From contig CM070604.1 in assembly GCA_036346395.1 (NCBI GenBank), positions 7,053,904 to 7,117,903 of the forward strand: a stretch of 64,000 nt of DNA, given 5' to 3'. The first letter of the stretch is position 1, and every line of letters begins with the position of its first letter. The notes beneath the pieces were generated by a model. The model was not told the origin of the DNA. It ran no database searches and saw only the letters and a list, made by a program, of their open reading frames with translations. A program made the position numbers and the translations under genes. The DNA comes from Hsuehochloa calcarea. Taxonomy: Eukaryota; Streptophyta; Magnoliopsida; Poales; Poaceae. Positions 45,610-57,169 of this stretch are shown here, one piece after another.

Positions 45610-48475
45610 TGAAATAAATACTCGCGCCTTCACACATACATAGCCAGACATACACCACAGTTTATATGTGTGTAGCTATCAAGGACCAAAGCATTGGGTT
45701 TCAGTTCATGAATTACACGGAATGTATTCAGTTGCATAATTTGTCGGAACCCGGGATATGCAACTTCGGGACTCTGTGCATTTTGAACTAGTCTAAGATC
45801 AGTAACCAGCTCACACAGTAGCAATATTGGTGTACTTGTAACCATACAATAACGCGGCTAAAGAAGCGGATAAATTAATATTATTTAGTAGCAAAAGGAC
45901 CTTATGGTTAAGGTTTTACAGAGTTTGCTACACGGGCTAAAGACAAAAGATACACTTGCAGTGGAAATGAACAACTCATAGAGGCCATTCGACGTGCTCA
46001 CATGCAATCGAGTGGAGGACGCGACTTAGTTCGTATAGTCTTTAGAGTAGTCCTTCTCGTAAAACTCGGTGATGTCTAGTTCTTCTTCGACGACTGATCA
46101 ACGAGTGACGCAAAGCCGTGAGTACTCAGTAAGTCGTAGGGAATATTATGCAAATAGTATTCATGCAAAGCTCGACAAGGGTAGTTTTATGGCTATTTTG
46201 TATAAAGCAATATTGATAATAAATACAGTAAGTAGATTGTAAAGTATGATTTAAAAGATTAACACATAAGTAGTCAGGTTCTTTGAAACAACTCGTGAAC
46301 TCCATGTTCACTTCTCAACCAATGACCAGTGAACAACCCGTTCACTTCACAACCAACGACCAGTCCAACATTTTTTATAAAATCTACCCCTTGTGTGAAA
46401 TCACTAGGCATTGTTCATAACCGGGGATACAGCTATTCGAATAGTTTTACACTCTACAGAGATTGTACAGCTTGACCCACAAGAGATAATCATCTTATAT
46501 TGTCCGCTCACACACTTTCAAGGTGTGCGACTAAGAGATTATAACAAGGCTTTTACAAAACTCTGTTTTGACTCGGTTATGCTCGCTAAGGTTTTGCCAT
46601 TCTAGAACCCCCTCTTGCGCCGCTTATCACCCCTTAACAGAATCGAACCAAAACATTGCTAATTAGTCAGTCATGTCCACCCCATCCTGGACATGTGGTT
46701 GTATGGTATGACCCAGATCAATGACGCACAAAGTTAAGTCATTAGTGACTACTCAGGCGAGGCAACCATATCCCAAAATTCCCCCTTTAATGCACGATCA
46801 TTTGCCTGAGTATGAAATTATTTTTGATTTAGCTCGACCAAATAGCAACTCTTGCCATGGCATAACAAATTTTAACAAAAGTGGCCGCGCCGTAATTTCA
46901 TATATCATTAAGTCAAGATTAATCATTAATGAATAGGTGAACATGAATACCAACATACAACTAAAGCATGGCTAAGCATAATATGCACCCAGGTTGGTAA
47001 TTAAATATGTCCAACTAAGATTACCTAATCCTATGGTGTCCAAGGGTACATGTCAACATGTCATTCTCAATTATTCAATGAGACATAATGGCAATTAGGC
47101 ATTTAACTATTCCCAAAAGCATTTGTTATAAACCTAGCAGTGTATGTTGATATAAAATAACATAATTTTATAAACTGGGTACGATATTATCAAAGGTCTA
47201 CAACTTGCCTTCGTTGAAGGTTTCAATTGCTTCGATCGTCGGATCCAGGAACTCTTCGAAAAGGCTAAAATCTATACATGCGAAAAGAGCCAAATAACTA
47301 AAAACAATTCCAAATGAAATCCAAAAATTACCAAACTAAAACCAAAAGAAAGGTACCGAATTTAGATAGGTTTAGAAAACAAAATTTATTCGATTTGGAG
47401 CTTGGATGAAGGAGAACGAGCTCTCATAAGGAAGTTTCGACTGGTAGGAAGGAGGTTCGACTACAGGTGGTCGGAAGAAGGTTTCGACTACCTGGTTGGA
47501 AGGAGGTTTCGACTACAGGTGGTCAAAAGGAAGCAACGGGGAGAGGGAAGCGAGGCAAACCCAAGGCATACGGTTTCAGTGGTGAGACTTGACGGAGTGA
47601 TCAGCGATGAGAGGAAGAGCGGCGGCAAGGAGGTGCGCATGGGGTCGAACGCGCCCTTGCGAATCCAACAGAGGTGGCCACGACGGCGGAGAGGCTTCAA
47701 CGATGGCGCTAGAGGTAGAGGCGTGAGCTCCGGCTGGCGGCGACGAAACTTGGAGCACGGCGAAACGAGAGAGAGAGGGAGAGTTGAGGGGAAAGCAAGA
47801 AGGGAACAAGGGGGTCCTAGTGCTCTATTTATAGAGGAAGGAGGAGTAGCGAAGAAGCTTCGCGGCATAGGCGGAGCTCTGGATGGCACGGGACATGGCG
47901 ACGCAACAGGGACGAGACGGGAGCAGGTGGGGAGGAGAAAGAGCAGAGGGGGCGGGTGCGGCGAAAGACGGACAATTAAATGTGCGCGTTGCCGAGGAAA
48001 TCGAGGGAGGGAATCGCATCGGGGGTGACGACTTTCATCGCGACGGTGACGCACGCAAGCGCTGGCGGTATGGGCGTGAGGAAGGAGATGGTGACCAAAC
48101 GAAGAGGAGGCTGGCAGATGAGACCCGTCGGATAGAGAAAAGAGAGAGAGACCTTATGGGAGAGTCTGGTCGAAAACGAGAGGGTGGTCGAAACTGAAGG
48201 GTGGTCGAAGGGTGGTCGAAACCGAAGGGGTGTTGGAAATGAAAGGTGGTGCGGCGGGATTCGGAACAGATAGAGAAATGATACTTTAAATACCAGAGGA
48301 CTCCAATAAACTCAAAATAAACTAAATTTGAATTAATTGAAGTTTGATTAATTCATATTAACTTATTTTTAATTGTCTAAAAGTCCAAGTTAAGCTTTAG
48401 CCACTTCAGCAAAAATCGAATGGTTATTTTTATTTTTAAATTTTTTCAAAAAACCCTTAAAATTGGGATATTACA
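45610..48475 (-). mobile_element. Solo LTR of about 2.87 kb, minus orientation
   Basis: On the minus strand it starts TGTAATATCCCAATTTTAAGG at 48475 in outline and ends gtatttatttca at 45610. Flanks are aaatc (45605-45609) and taatc (48476-48480), a 5-bp duplication with one mismatch. A TATA box CTATAAATAG (47825-47834, minus) is followed by a GC-rich leader, as in long plant gypsy LTRs (RIRE3/RIRE8 type, from memory). The overlapping ORFs on both strands at 47402-48054 lie in this GC-rich leader and are most likely non-coding. There are no internal gag-pol sequences. Confidence 0.72.
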
Positions 48476-48906
48476 TAATCCAAGAGCAATTACATCGACC
48501 CAACCAAATGGAAGCACCCCTAATTGCAATAGACAACACATGAACTATAATAAACAAGCACACAAACAACTGGGCAGTCAGAACTAACAGATAGGATGCG
48601 AATATTACCAAGAAAAGGTTCTTACCATAAGGGGTGCTAGCGAGTGAAATCAATGTCACCAGAGAAATCACTACACTTAAACATCCTTGAATTTGGATCT
48701 GCTCCACCCGACATGGAGATGAGCTCCCCCCCCCTCCCGCGGTGGTCCTCATTGCCTGTGCACTATGATCCACCGAAGTCACCCCAACCGCCGGCCGTCG
48801 TCCTCTTCCTCATTTGATGCTTGGTCGCCATGCCATCTTTGCTTGGCCACTTCATGATGCTGGAGGTCGTGGTAGATGATCGAGGCTGTGGCGGTGGGGC
48901 GTAAGT
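48476..48906. repeat. Segmental duplication, copy 2, right block
   Basis: Aligns with 1625-1995 from about 48548. Ends ggggcgtaag, after which a copia LTR begins at 48907; copy 1 continues uninterrupted from the same gtaag. Confidence 0.82.
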
Positions 48907-49181
48907 GTTAGAAAAATAGTGACAAATGGAGACACGAATTTTTACGTGGAAAACCCTTGCGGGAAAAAACCACGGGCGCCGATCGGCGATGATCACTATA
49001 TGAGGAGTGTTTACAAATCACAGGGAATTACAATGAGGCGTCAACTCTCTCCGTGCGGCTTACAAGAGGTATATAAAGGGTAAAGATTTAGAGTCTAAGT
49101 AGGAAACTTATCTGCTAATATGGAAACTAATCTGGACTTATCCATATTAGACAATTCGGATCACAATATCAATAATATCCA
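48907..49181 (-). mobile_element. 3' LTR of copia G
   Basis: Plus-strand left end tgttagaaaaatag at 48907, right end near aatatcca at 49181, about 275 bp; TG/CA termini when read on the minus strand. A ggtatataaaggg at about 49069-49081 lies within it. The left flank gtaag is the presumed target duplication; its partner is missing because the element is truncated at the other end. Confidence 0.68.
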
Positions 49182-49249
49182 CCATGAGATGAATTTTCTC
49201 TTGTAGCATAATGAAGAATCATTAATCACCAAAATATCTTCATAATAAA

Positions 49250-51865
49250 ATAAAAATCATCGTGCGCCAATTAGTCTCTAGGACTAAATCGTAATACCAA
49301 CTAAACTTGAGCAAAACTCAAACTTAGTAACAGGAACTAGCTTTGTCACCATATCAGCTAGATTATCATGAGTACTTATCTTGCACACTTTGACATCACA
49401 TTGAGCAATAACACCTCGAATAAAGTGATATCTTACATCAATGTGCTTTGTTCTTTCATGGAACATATGATCCTTTGTAAGGCATATAGCGCTCTGACTA
49501 TCACAAAATATAGTAGTGCAAGAATTATCTCTATAAAACTCAGTGTACAAACCTCTCAATCAAATAGCTTCTTTACAAGCTTAGCCATATATTCTGCTTC
49601 AGTGGTAGATAAGGCTACAATAGCTTGCAAACTTGCCTTTCAGCTAATAGTACAACCACCAATAGTGAAAAGATAATATGTGAGAGACCTCCTCTTGTCC
49701 AAATCGCGAGCATAATCAGAGTCAACATAACCAACAAGTTCATCTCTAGAATTCCCAAATTGCAAACGAGAATTAGAAGTGCCACGCAAATATCTGAAAA
49801 TCCACTGAACTGCTTTCCAATGCTTTTTTCCAAGATTAGCCATGTATCTACTAACAACACTCAGTGCATAAAGATAAACCAGGATGAGAACAAACCATGT
49901 CATACATAAGAGAACCAACTGCACTGGAATATGAAACTCTAGACATGTACTCAATATCATAATCTGACTAAGGACATAAAGTTGAAGATAATCTGAAATG
50001 CGAAGCTAATGGAGTACTCACTGGTTTTGCATCATGCATATTAAAACAACGAAGGACCTTCTCAATATAACCTTGTTGACTAAGGTATAATTTGCCAGAT
50101 TTTCTCTCTAATAATCTCCATATCAAGAATTTTCTTTGTTGCACCTAGGTCTTTCATCTCAAATTCATTACTCAATTGTGCTTTCAGTTTTGCTATTTCT
50201 GACTTATCTTTTGCAGCAATCAACATATCATCAACATAGAGAAGCAAATAGATAGCCAAACCATTAACAGTCTTTAAATAGACACAGCTATCATAGTCAG
50301 ATCGCTTAAAATCATGAGAGAGCATAAAAGAATCAAATCTCTTGTACCATTGCCTAGGAGATTGCTTCAAATCATAAAGAGATTTCTTTAATCTACAAAC
50401 AAAGTGTTCTTTTTCAGGAATAATAAAAACTCTCAAGTTGGTCTATATAAATGTCTTCTTCCAACTCCCAATATAAGAATGCAGTTTTAACATCTAATTG
50501 CTCAAGTTCATAATCATGCATACCAACAATACTGAGTAAAGTGCGAAGAGAGCTATGCTTCACAACTAGGGAAAAGATATCATTAAAATCAATACCTGGA
50601 ATCTGACTATAACCTTTAGCAACCAACATAGCTTTATACATTGCTGGTTCAGTAGGAGAAATACCTTCCTTTCTTTTAAAAATCCACTTGCAATGAACAT
50701 GCTTATTCTCCTTTGGCAATTTTACTAGTTCCCAAGTACCATTCTTTTCAAGTGACTCTATCTCATCGTGCATAGCAGTTATCCACTTATTACAATCAGT
50801 GGAATCAATAGCCTCAGAGTATGATGAAGGTTCTGCATTACCTTCAATTTCTTCTACTACACTCAAAGCATAAGCAACAATATTAGTTTCTTCAATCAAC
50901 CTCTTGGGTGGATTAATCTCCCTCCTAGGTCTGTCAACTGCAATTGACCGTTGTGGTGGCTGCTCAACAATAGGAGGATTCTTAATAATAGGTGCATCAT
51001 GAACAACCTTCTGTAGCAATCATTGTTTTTTATTTAAATGCTGAAAATGCTTTTGATTTATATTTCAAGAAATATAGTCACACTCTTTTAGAGTAATCAT
51101 TAATAATTGTTAACATATAGCTATCACCTACTAGCGATGTATTGGTAGATGACCCCTATAAATCAGAATACACATAATCTAAAATATCTTCTGTAGTATG
51201 AACTGAAGTATTGAATCTCACCCTCTTGCGTTTGCCAAACACACAATGCTTACAAAATTTTAGCTTACCGGTGCTATGTCCACCAAGAAGTCCTCTCTTA
51301 CTCAATTCGGCCAAACTAATTTCACTCGTATGCCCAATGCGCATATGCCAAAGATTAGTAGCATCGAATCAGATAATGAACTTGAAATTACGACAATATT
51401 ACCTGATATTGTAGTACCTTACAGATGGTACAGGTTGATATTTTTAATATCAGCTTTCATCACAACAAGAGAGTCTTTTAATACCTTTAAAACTCCACCT
51501 TCACTAGAATACTTGTACCCTTTAGCATCAAGAGTATTTAAAGAGATGAGGTTTCTTTTCAAATCTGGAATGTGCCTCACATCTGTCAAAGTTCTGACAA
51601 TACCATCAAACATCTTGATCTGAACTGAACTAATTCTTGTAACCTTACAAGATGAGTTATCACCCATCAACACAGTACCACCTTCAACAGGTTCATAGGT
51701 GGTAAACCAATCACTATTAGGACACATATGAAAGGTATAGGCAGAATCAAGAATTCATTCATCATTGGTCTTAGCACATCCAGTAAAGACAACAAGAATT
51801 TCTTCTTCAGAACTTTCATCAGCAATAAGGGGTTTTACCTTCATCATCTTTATCATGGAGTATGA
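49250..51865 (-). pseudogene. Copia G pol, 5'-truncated
   Basis: Minus-strand Ty1/copia. From the right: protease region with ILDSAYTFHMCPNSDW (about 51745, Asp-Ser-Ala at the active site), GAG-pre-integrase (KRNLISLNTLDAKGYKY, about 51550; HMRIGHTSEISLAELSK, about 51340), then a gap where most of the integrase core is missing. RT follows (51019-50080) with HCKWIFKRKEG, LDVKTAFLYWELEEDIY, LKQSPRQWYKRFD and YVDDMLIAA. RNase H (49960-49284) has GYVDSDYARDLDKRRS, FCDSQSAICL and HERTKHIDVRYHFIR. Gag and the 5' LTR are absent; sequence changes near 51865. Frameshifts and stops throughout. Confidence 0.88.
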
Positions 51866-52085
51866 ACACACAGTTTTCCTATTGAATGCACATCTTATTC
51901 TAATTATTTGAACAAGACGTACACTTCTAGAGAGTACAAGATAGACATACACTTAACTCACACACCATCACATACACACGTACATGTTTGGAATTTTGTG
52001 AAGGCCTTAGAGTTTCACATAGCATAAACATATGCTTTTCCTATTAAATGCACACCGTATTCTCATTATTCGAAAGAGACCTGAC
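51866..52085. repeat. Short direct duplication beside copia G
   Basis: A block with ttttcctattgaatgcacatc...ctaattatttgaa at about 51871-51910 recurs as ttttcctattaaatgcacacc...ctcattattcgaa at about 52036-52075. Offset about 165 bp. Origin unknown. Confidence 0.6.
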
Positions 52086-53241
52086 ACGATGGAACCGGAT
52101 GAGCTAGGCGTTCACCCTCGCCTCTAGCAACCGAGCTAATGTTCGGTCCCCACGAGTTGTCCTATCAGAACGAAACATCGAGGAATTGAACATGGTTTGC
52201 TGTTCTGCAGAAGCTGTCTGCTTTTTTGCGGTTCTAGGTCAAAGGTTGGGATCATTGAGACCACTGAGTGGGCCCAGATAGAGACCAACGGGCCCACGGC
52301 TCACATGATGGGCTCGAATAATAGCCCCATTACCCCTGCCCCTTTCTGCAGATTCCACTGGTCAGCACAAGATTTGTCCCAACCACATTGACGTGTGACG
52401 ACGCATTTGGGCATGAGAATGGCTCAAAACAGTGACCCCATGTCCCATTGGATTTGTACTGGATCCGGAGGATTTGTACGCATCTAGTTTCCTCCCATTT
52501 CGGGGAATTATCAGGTAACAACACGTACGGCAAGATTCAACAGGGACAGGCACTTGCTTGCATCACAGCATAGTTCCACGCCTCTGGGCAATCTTCAGCC
52601 GTCCGATTTGAAAATGGATGCTTTTGATCAATTCCTACAGTATGTTTGTTAGGTATATGCTGCAAAACATCCACTAAAGTTCAACACAGTACTTTGCTGC
52701 AACATAGTGCTCCTAGACCGAAGTAATGCAGAGGATGGAACATAGTGCAACTAGGGCATAACCATTGCCATCGAATTGCCGGTCTTTGCACGTATCGCCG
52801 CTTACCCCTGACAAAAGAGACCATCCAACCTTCCTCAATGAGGCAAAACCCAGCCACAAAAAAAGAGAAAGAATGAAAAAAAAAAAAGAGCACAAGCAAT
52901 GGCATCCAAACAAGGATAGAAAAACAACACCAGGGATTAAAAAAAAAAAACCAGCCGGTTACCGATGGAGATCGGGAAAAAAAATCCCGAAAATGTTCAA
53001 ATTTAATTTCAAATTCAAAATTCCAACGATTAGATCCTAAATTCAAATATATTTAGATGAAATTCAACTTGAGTTTTTTTAACTGATTTTAGGCTAACGA
53101 GCTGGATTTTCACCTGTTCCAATTTTTCAATCCTTGACACGTCACTCCTCACGCCCGCCTCCTCACGCTCACACCCTCCATTAACTCTAGTTTCCTACGC
53201 CTTCTTAAACCCAACACACGAGCGACACGAGAGGGGCAAAA
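52086..53241 (+). other. Upstream region of the S28 gene
   Basis: No ORF of note. Contains A-runs near 52875-52890 and 52938-52952 and becomes C-rich from 53140, as expected for a grass gene promoter and leader. I see no strong TATA box; cttcttaaac near 53202 is the closest AT element. The start codon context aaaaATGG at 53242 is favourable. Confidence 0.5.
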
Positions 53242-55275
53242 ATGGCCGCACTCGGTTCACCGCTCCGTCTCCTCGCCTTCTCGGCGCTCCTGCTTCTTGC
53301 AGCCTCCGCACCTGCACCAACAGCAGCAGCACGCTCCTCCAAGCCCAAGGAGCCTTCTTTCCCACGAATCACTCCTCTGCAGCTGCAAGCTCTGCGGCAT
53401 CAGCGGCCGCGAGCAAGCTCGAGTGGCAGCAGGTACGTCGCCGCCGCCACGGCCGCCGCGACCAACGACACGGCGGCGATGCCGTTCACGTCGCACTACT
53501 TCCCGCAGGAGCTGGACCACTTCACCTTCACGCCCAACGCGTCGGCCGTCTTCTACCAGAAGTACCTCGTCAACGACACATTCTGGAAGAGGAGCACCGG
53601 CCATGGCAACGGCAGCGAGACGGCGGCCGGGCCGATATTCGTGTACACCGGCAACGAGGGCGACATCGAGTGGTTCGCCACCAACACCGGCTTCATGTTC
53701 GACATTGCTCCCAAGTTCGGCGCCCTGCTCGTCTTCATCGAGGTACGTACACGACATAAATATAATCATCAATAGCTATAGAGAAAAGCTTACCTAAGCT
53801 TATACTGTTATACATAGGATTAATTATCTTAGCATATGTATACACATTAGTTACTAGCCTTGCGAACTGGTGTTTTAGCCTTGTTGATAGCCACATTTTG
53901 GCCCAAAATTTGGTTGTCGTATTGATTTGATACCACATACTGGATTTGATAAATTAGCACGGTCAAAGTCGTATCTGCTACTTGAGAAGATAACTCAGCT
54001 TTCGTTTTAATTACGGCTTGTATATTATTCCAGAAAATATGGTTGCATTGATCTCAAGACGTTACTTTCTCGACGTTATCTTACTTTGCCGGACGCAACA
54101 GCTGAAAGAAAAAAAACAACACATCAACCGTCTCACAAATTAAGGACGGGGTTACGCTTAATTAATGCTGCTAAATAACACCGACCAAGTAGTTTTGCTT
54201 CAAATTTGCAGCATCGTTTCTACGGGGAGTCGAAGCCGTTCGGGAACGACTCGTACAAATCCGCCGAGACGCTGGGCTACCTGACGTCGACGCAGGCGCT
54301 CGCCGACTACGCCGTCCTCATCACCAGCCTCAAGCAGAACCTCTCCACCGTCGCCTCCCCCGTCGTCGTTTTCGGTGGCTCTTACGGCGGCAGTAAGTCG
54401 CCAACCACGATTACGTATAGTTAACAAGCACACACATGTGACTTCCGTGCGACGTGGGTCTGGATCTTTTGATCGTAGACACGGAAAAAAATTATAATGT
54501 ACTACTATTCTACGATTGGCTTGGGCCATCTTGAGTTTTGTTTGATTAGGATGAGCTAATCTTAACTAACGTTTGTTTGTGGTTGCGGCTGTTGTTTGCA
54601 GTGTTGGCTTCTTGGTTCAGGCTCAAGTATCCCCATGTCACCATTGGGGCCCTGGCATCATCTGCACCAATCCTGCAGTTCGACTACATAACCCCTTGGA
54701 CTAGCTTCTACGACGCCGTCTCGCAAGACTACAAGGTACTAGTAATATATAGCATTCTGCTTATTCTAACCCGGAACCCATCTTTGTGACGACTAAACAA
54801 GTGTGTCTGACGAGAAAAATCGATCAAAATATCTCCGCGGTGGCCCACTGTCATTGGACCGTTGGCACGTACGGCGAATCGATACATTTTTGACCTGTCA
54901 GGGGCAGTAGTACGTCTGCTAACTGCCCGTGTCGACTCTGAATCGATGGTACTAATCTCACGTGTTAGCTAGGACACACACCGGAAAGCATGTACCTTCC
55001 TGTAGCTGGAGTCTATAGGGCCAACGAACATTGCCCATTAGTTATCAGTCCTTGGCACCTTACGCGTTTCAGTTGTGGACAGTGTCCATGGACATGCAAC
55101 TTAAGCTAAGATTGCCATTTTCTCCAGATGTTAATTGATGTACCTTGCTACTAATCTTTCAGTCCGAGAGCTTGAATTGCTTCAGTGTCATCAAGGCAGC
55201 TTGGGACGTGCTAGGTGACAGGGGATCCAACGACACAGGGCTCTTGGAGCTCAGCAAAACCTTCAGAGCCTGCAA
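53242..55275 (+). CDS. S28 serine carboxypeptidase (lysosomal Pro-X carboxypeptidase type), 5' exons
   Basis: Four exons: 53242-53742, 54212-54392, 54602-54735 and 55163-55275, each with gt/ag borders (donors gtacgt, gtaagt, gtacta, gtaagt; acceptors tttgcag, ttgcag, tttcag). They encode about 309 residues in one open frame. Residues 1-30 form a signal peptide (hydrophobic LLAFSALLLLAASAPAP). GPIFVYTGNEGDIEWF (about 130-145) and HRFYGESKPF (168-177) are family blocks. The nucleophile Ser lies in GGSYGGMLASW near residue 224. Enzymes of this family cleave a C-terminal residue after proline and act in the secretory or vacuolar system. Several Asn-X-Ser/Thr sites fit that route. Family length is about 500 residues; the catalytic Asp and His should lie in later exons not seen here. 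The last codon is split by intron 4, which runs into retroelements. Exons 1-4 look intact; whether the gene is whole depends on sequence beyond 64000. Confidence 0.92.
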
Positions 55276-55344
55276 GTAAGTTTGTTTAACACACAACCTA
55301 GTTCCAATCTTAGCAGACAAGGAAAAAGATAATTTCATCGCAAA

Positions 55345-56780
55345 GAAAAGGAAATATATATTTTTTTGAAAAAATAGGCAAGAGTGGTGCCCATTATATT
55401 AATAAAGGAGGAGTGGGACATAGGGCCGCATGATTAACGGTTTTAGGGTAGGGACTTAATTACAAATTGACAATTGCTCCAAACATTTCGCCCCAGCGAG
55501 GGACCACATTCATCCTTCCTCTTTTATCTTAAGCCGGAGGTCTATCAGGGTGGATGATATGTTGTGGAAGATTCTGGTGTTCCATTCCTTCCAGAGTTCC
55601 TAGGTAACTAGAATGAGGACCGTGGTCGTCGCCCTTCTAGGGAGTCCTCGCATCTCTTTGATCTTCATCCACCAGTCTACAATGGACCGACAACCCACCC
55701 AATGGGGCGGCTTGAGCCAAGCAGTTCCTAGCAAATCCGTCATGGCAATCCAAATGTGTGTAGAGAATCTACAGTGGGCGAAGAGATGCGAGGCTGATTC
55801 CGAAATTGTTTGCGAGAGAAGGCGGTCTTGCTTGGTTTGGCCACCCTCGCTACTGATCTATCGAGGTCCAAAGCCGATTTCGGATTGCTATCCAGGCGAA
55901 GAATTTGCACTGGGGGAGGATAGGATTTCCAGATTACTTATTGGTAATTCGTTGTTGTAGAGCCAAGGAAAAGTAGATCGTATGTAGATTTTTGAAGAAT
56001 AGGCTCCTCTCAGGGTCAACTTCCAAGTTATCTCGTCCGGGGTATTTGGATCCAACTGGATTTGGCTTATTTTCGTCCATAGCTCTATGAATTGTTGTAT
56101 ATGCTGGATTGTCAATCCCCTGAGAATATTAATGCCCTGCACCCATCGCCTGTTCTAAGCGCGACACTGACAATTGTGTTCTTTCATTTGGAAACTTGGA
56201 AAATCATTGGAGCGAGATCTTTGGGAGTCTCACCGTGTAGCCAGGAGGAGTGCCAGAACTTTGCTTCCTTTCCATTGCCGAGAGTGGCCGCTATGGTCGC
56301 TGCGAAGAGGCGTCGGTCCACTTCGTCGCACGGTATTTCCATGCCTACCCAAGGTTTATGTCGGGCTTTCCATTCTTGCCAGAGCCAACTGAGTCTGAGG
56401 GTCGAGGAGAGTTGTTGGAGGTTGAGGATGCCAAGGCCCCCAAGCCGGGCTAGGCGGCAGACCTTCTCCCATCTGATTTTACATTTCCGTCCTGAGATCT
56501 CCTCTTGACCTACCTAGAGGAGACAATGTCTGCTGCGGTCTAGTGCGCGGAGGACTCCCTTTGGTGCTTTCAAGACCGTGAGAAAGTAGTTCGGATCGAG
56601 GAGAGTACAGATTTAACTAGGATGGTCCGACCAATAGGTGTGAGAAGCTTGCCCTTCCACCATGCCAGTCTCCCTCCAACTTTGTCCACTAGGGACTAGT
56701 AATCAACTCTGCGAAGTCTTCTGTGCGTGAGCGGCAACCCTAGGTATTTTGTAGGGAAGGTCGAGCGGATAGCAGAGAAT
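55345..56780 (-). mobile_element. 5'-truncated LINE (non-LTR retrotransposon) in intron 4
   Basis: On the minus strand: end of reverse transcriptase with KYLGLPLTHRRLRRVDY and LAWWKGKLLTPIGRTILVKS (about 56740-56620), a degenerate middle, then a zf-RVT-like region (DEITWKLTLRGAYSSKIY about 56030, CKFFAWIAIRNRLWT about 55900) and HCRFSTHIWIAM, VTWELWKEWNTRIFHN (about 55770-55570). This is the C-terminal layout of plant L1-type ORF2. A T-run at about 55362-55370 would be the poly(A) end of the minus-strand copy. Stops and frameshifts throughout; the 5' part is missing. Target duplication not identified. Confidence 0.78.
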
Positions 56781-56892
56781 TGATGTAAGAAAATTAAGAT
56801 TGCAAGTGTTGTGTTCTATTGTGTGAAGTGCAAGCAATCAAACATTAGTCAAATCTTGTACGCGAGAATGAGATATGACTTGCAGACCTAAA
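56781..56892 (+). other. Intron 4 sequence between LINE and copia H
   Basis: AT-rich, no ORF, presumably original intron of the S28 gene. Confidence 0.45.
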
Positions 56893-57098
56893 TGTTAGCA
56901 TGTCAATCACAGCTGCATGTTCCTATATTTGTGCATACAGTTTGCTCTGCGGTACTTGCCATAGTTAGGCCCCTCTAGTCTCTCCAACATCTCCTGTAAT
57001 TAAGGATCTGTACTGATTTCCTTCACTTGTACATGTAATACTATATATTGTCAAGCAATACAAGGAGATAATTGTGTGGTCAATCATATATTTCTACA
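56893..57098 (+). mobile_element. 5' LTR of copia H
   Basis: Starts TGTTAGCATGTC and ends atttctaca, 206 bp, directly followed by a primer binding site. The 3' LTR is not in the window because the element is cut by copia I at 59595, so the start was chosen from TG and the preceding host-like sequence alone. Confidence 0.7.
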
Positions 57099-57111
57099 TG
57101 GTACCAAAGCC
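57099..57111 (+). promoter_or_regulatory. Primer binding site of copia H
   Basis: tggtaccaaagcc abuts the LTR. It is close to tggtatcagagc, the initiator-Met tRNA primer site of most plant copia elements, with three differences. Confidence 0.8.
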
Positions 57112-57169
57112 AAAACAATCTAACCCTAGCCCACCCTCCTCTCCGCTGCTCTCCCACGCTGTCGCCGCC

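Noticed and set aside
47402..48054. Overlapping ORFs of 208 (+) and 188 (-) residues as host genes
   Set aside because: They lie in the GC-rich leader of a solo LTR with clear termini; low-complexity composition on both strands.
52088..52160. tRNA-like or SINE-like word group (gagctaggcgttcacc...cctctagcaaccgagc)
   Set aside because: It resembles a reversed Pol III promoter region, but I cannot fold a tRNA or find element ends.
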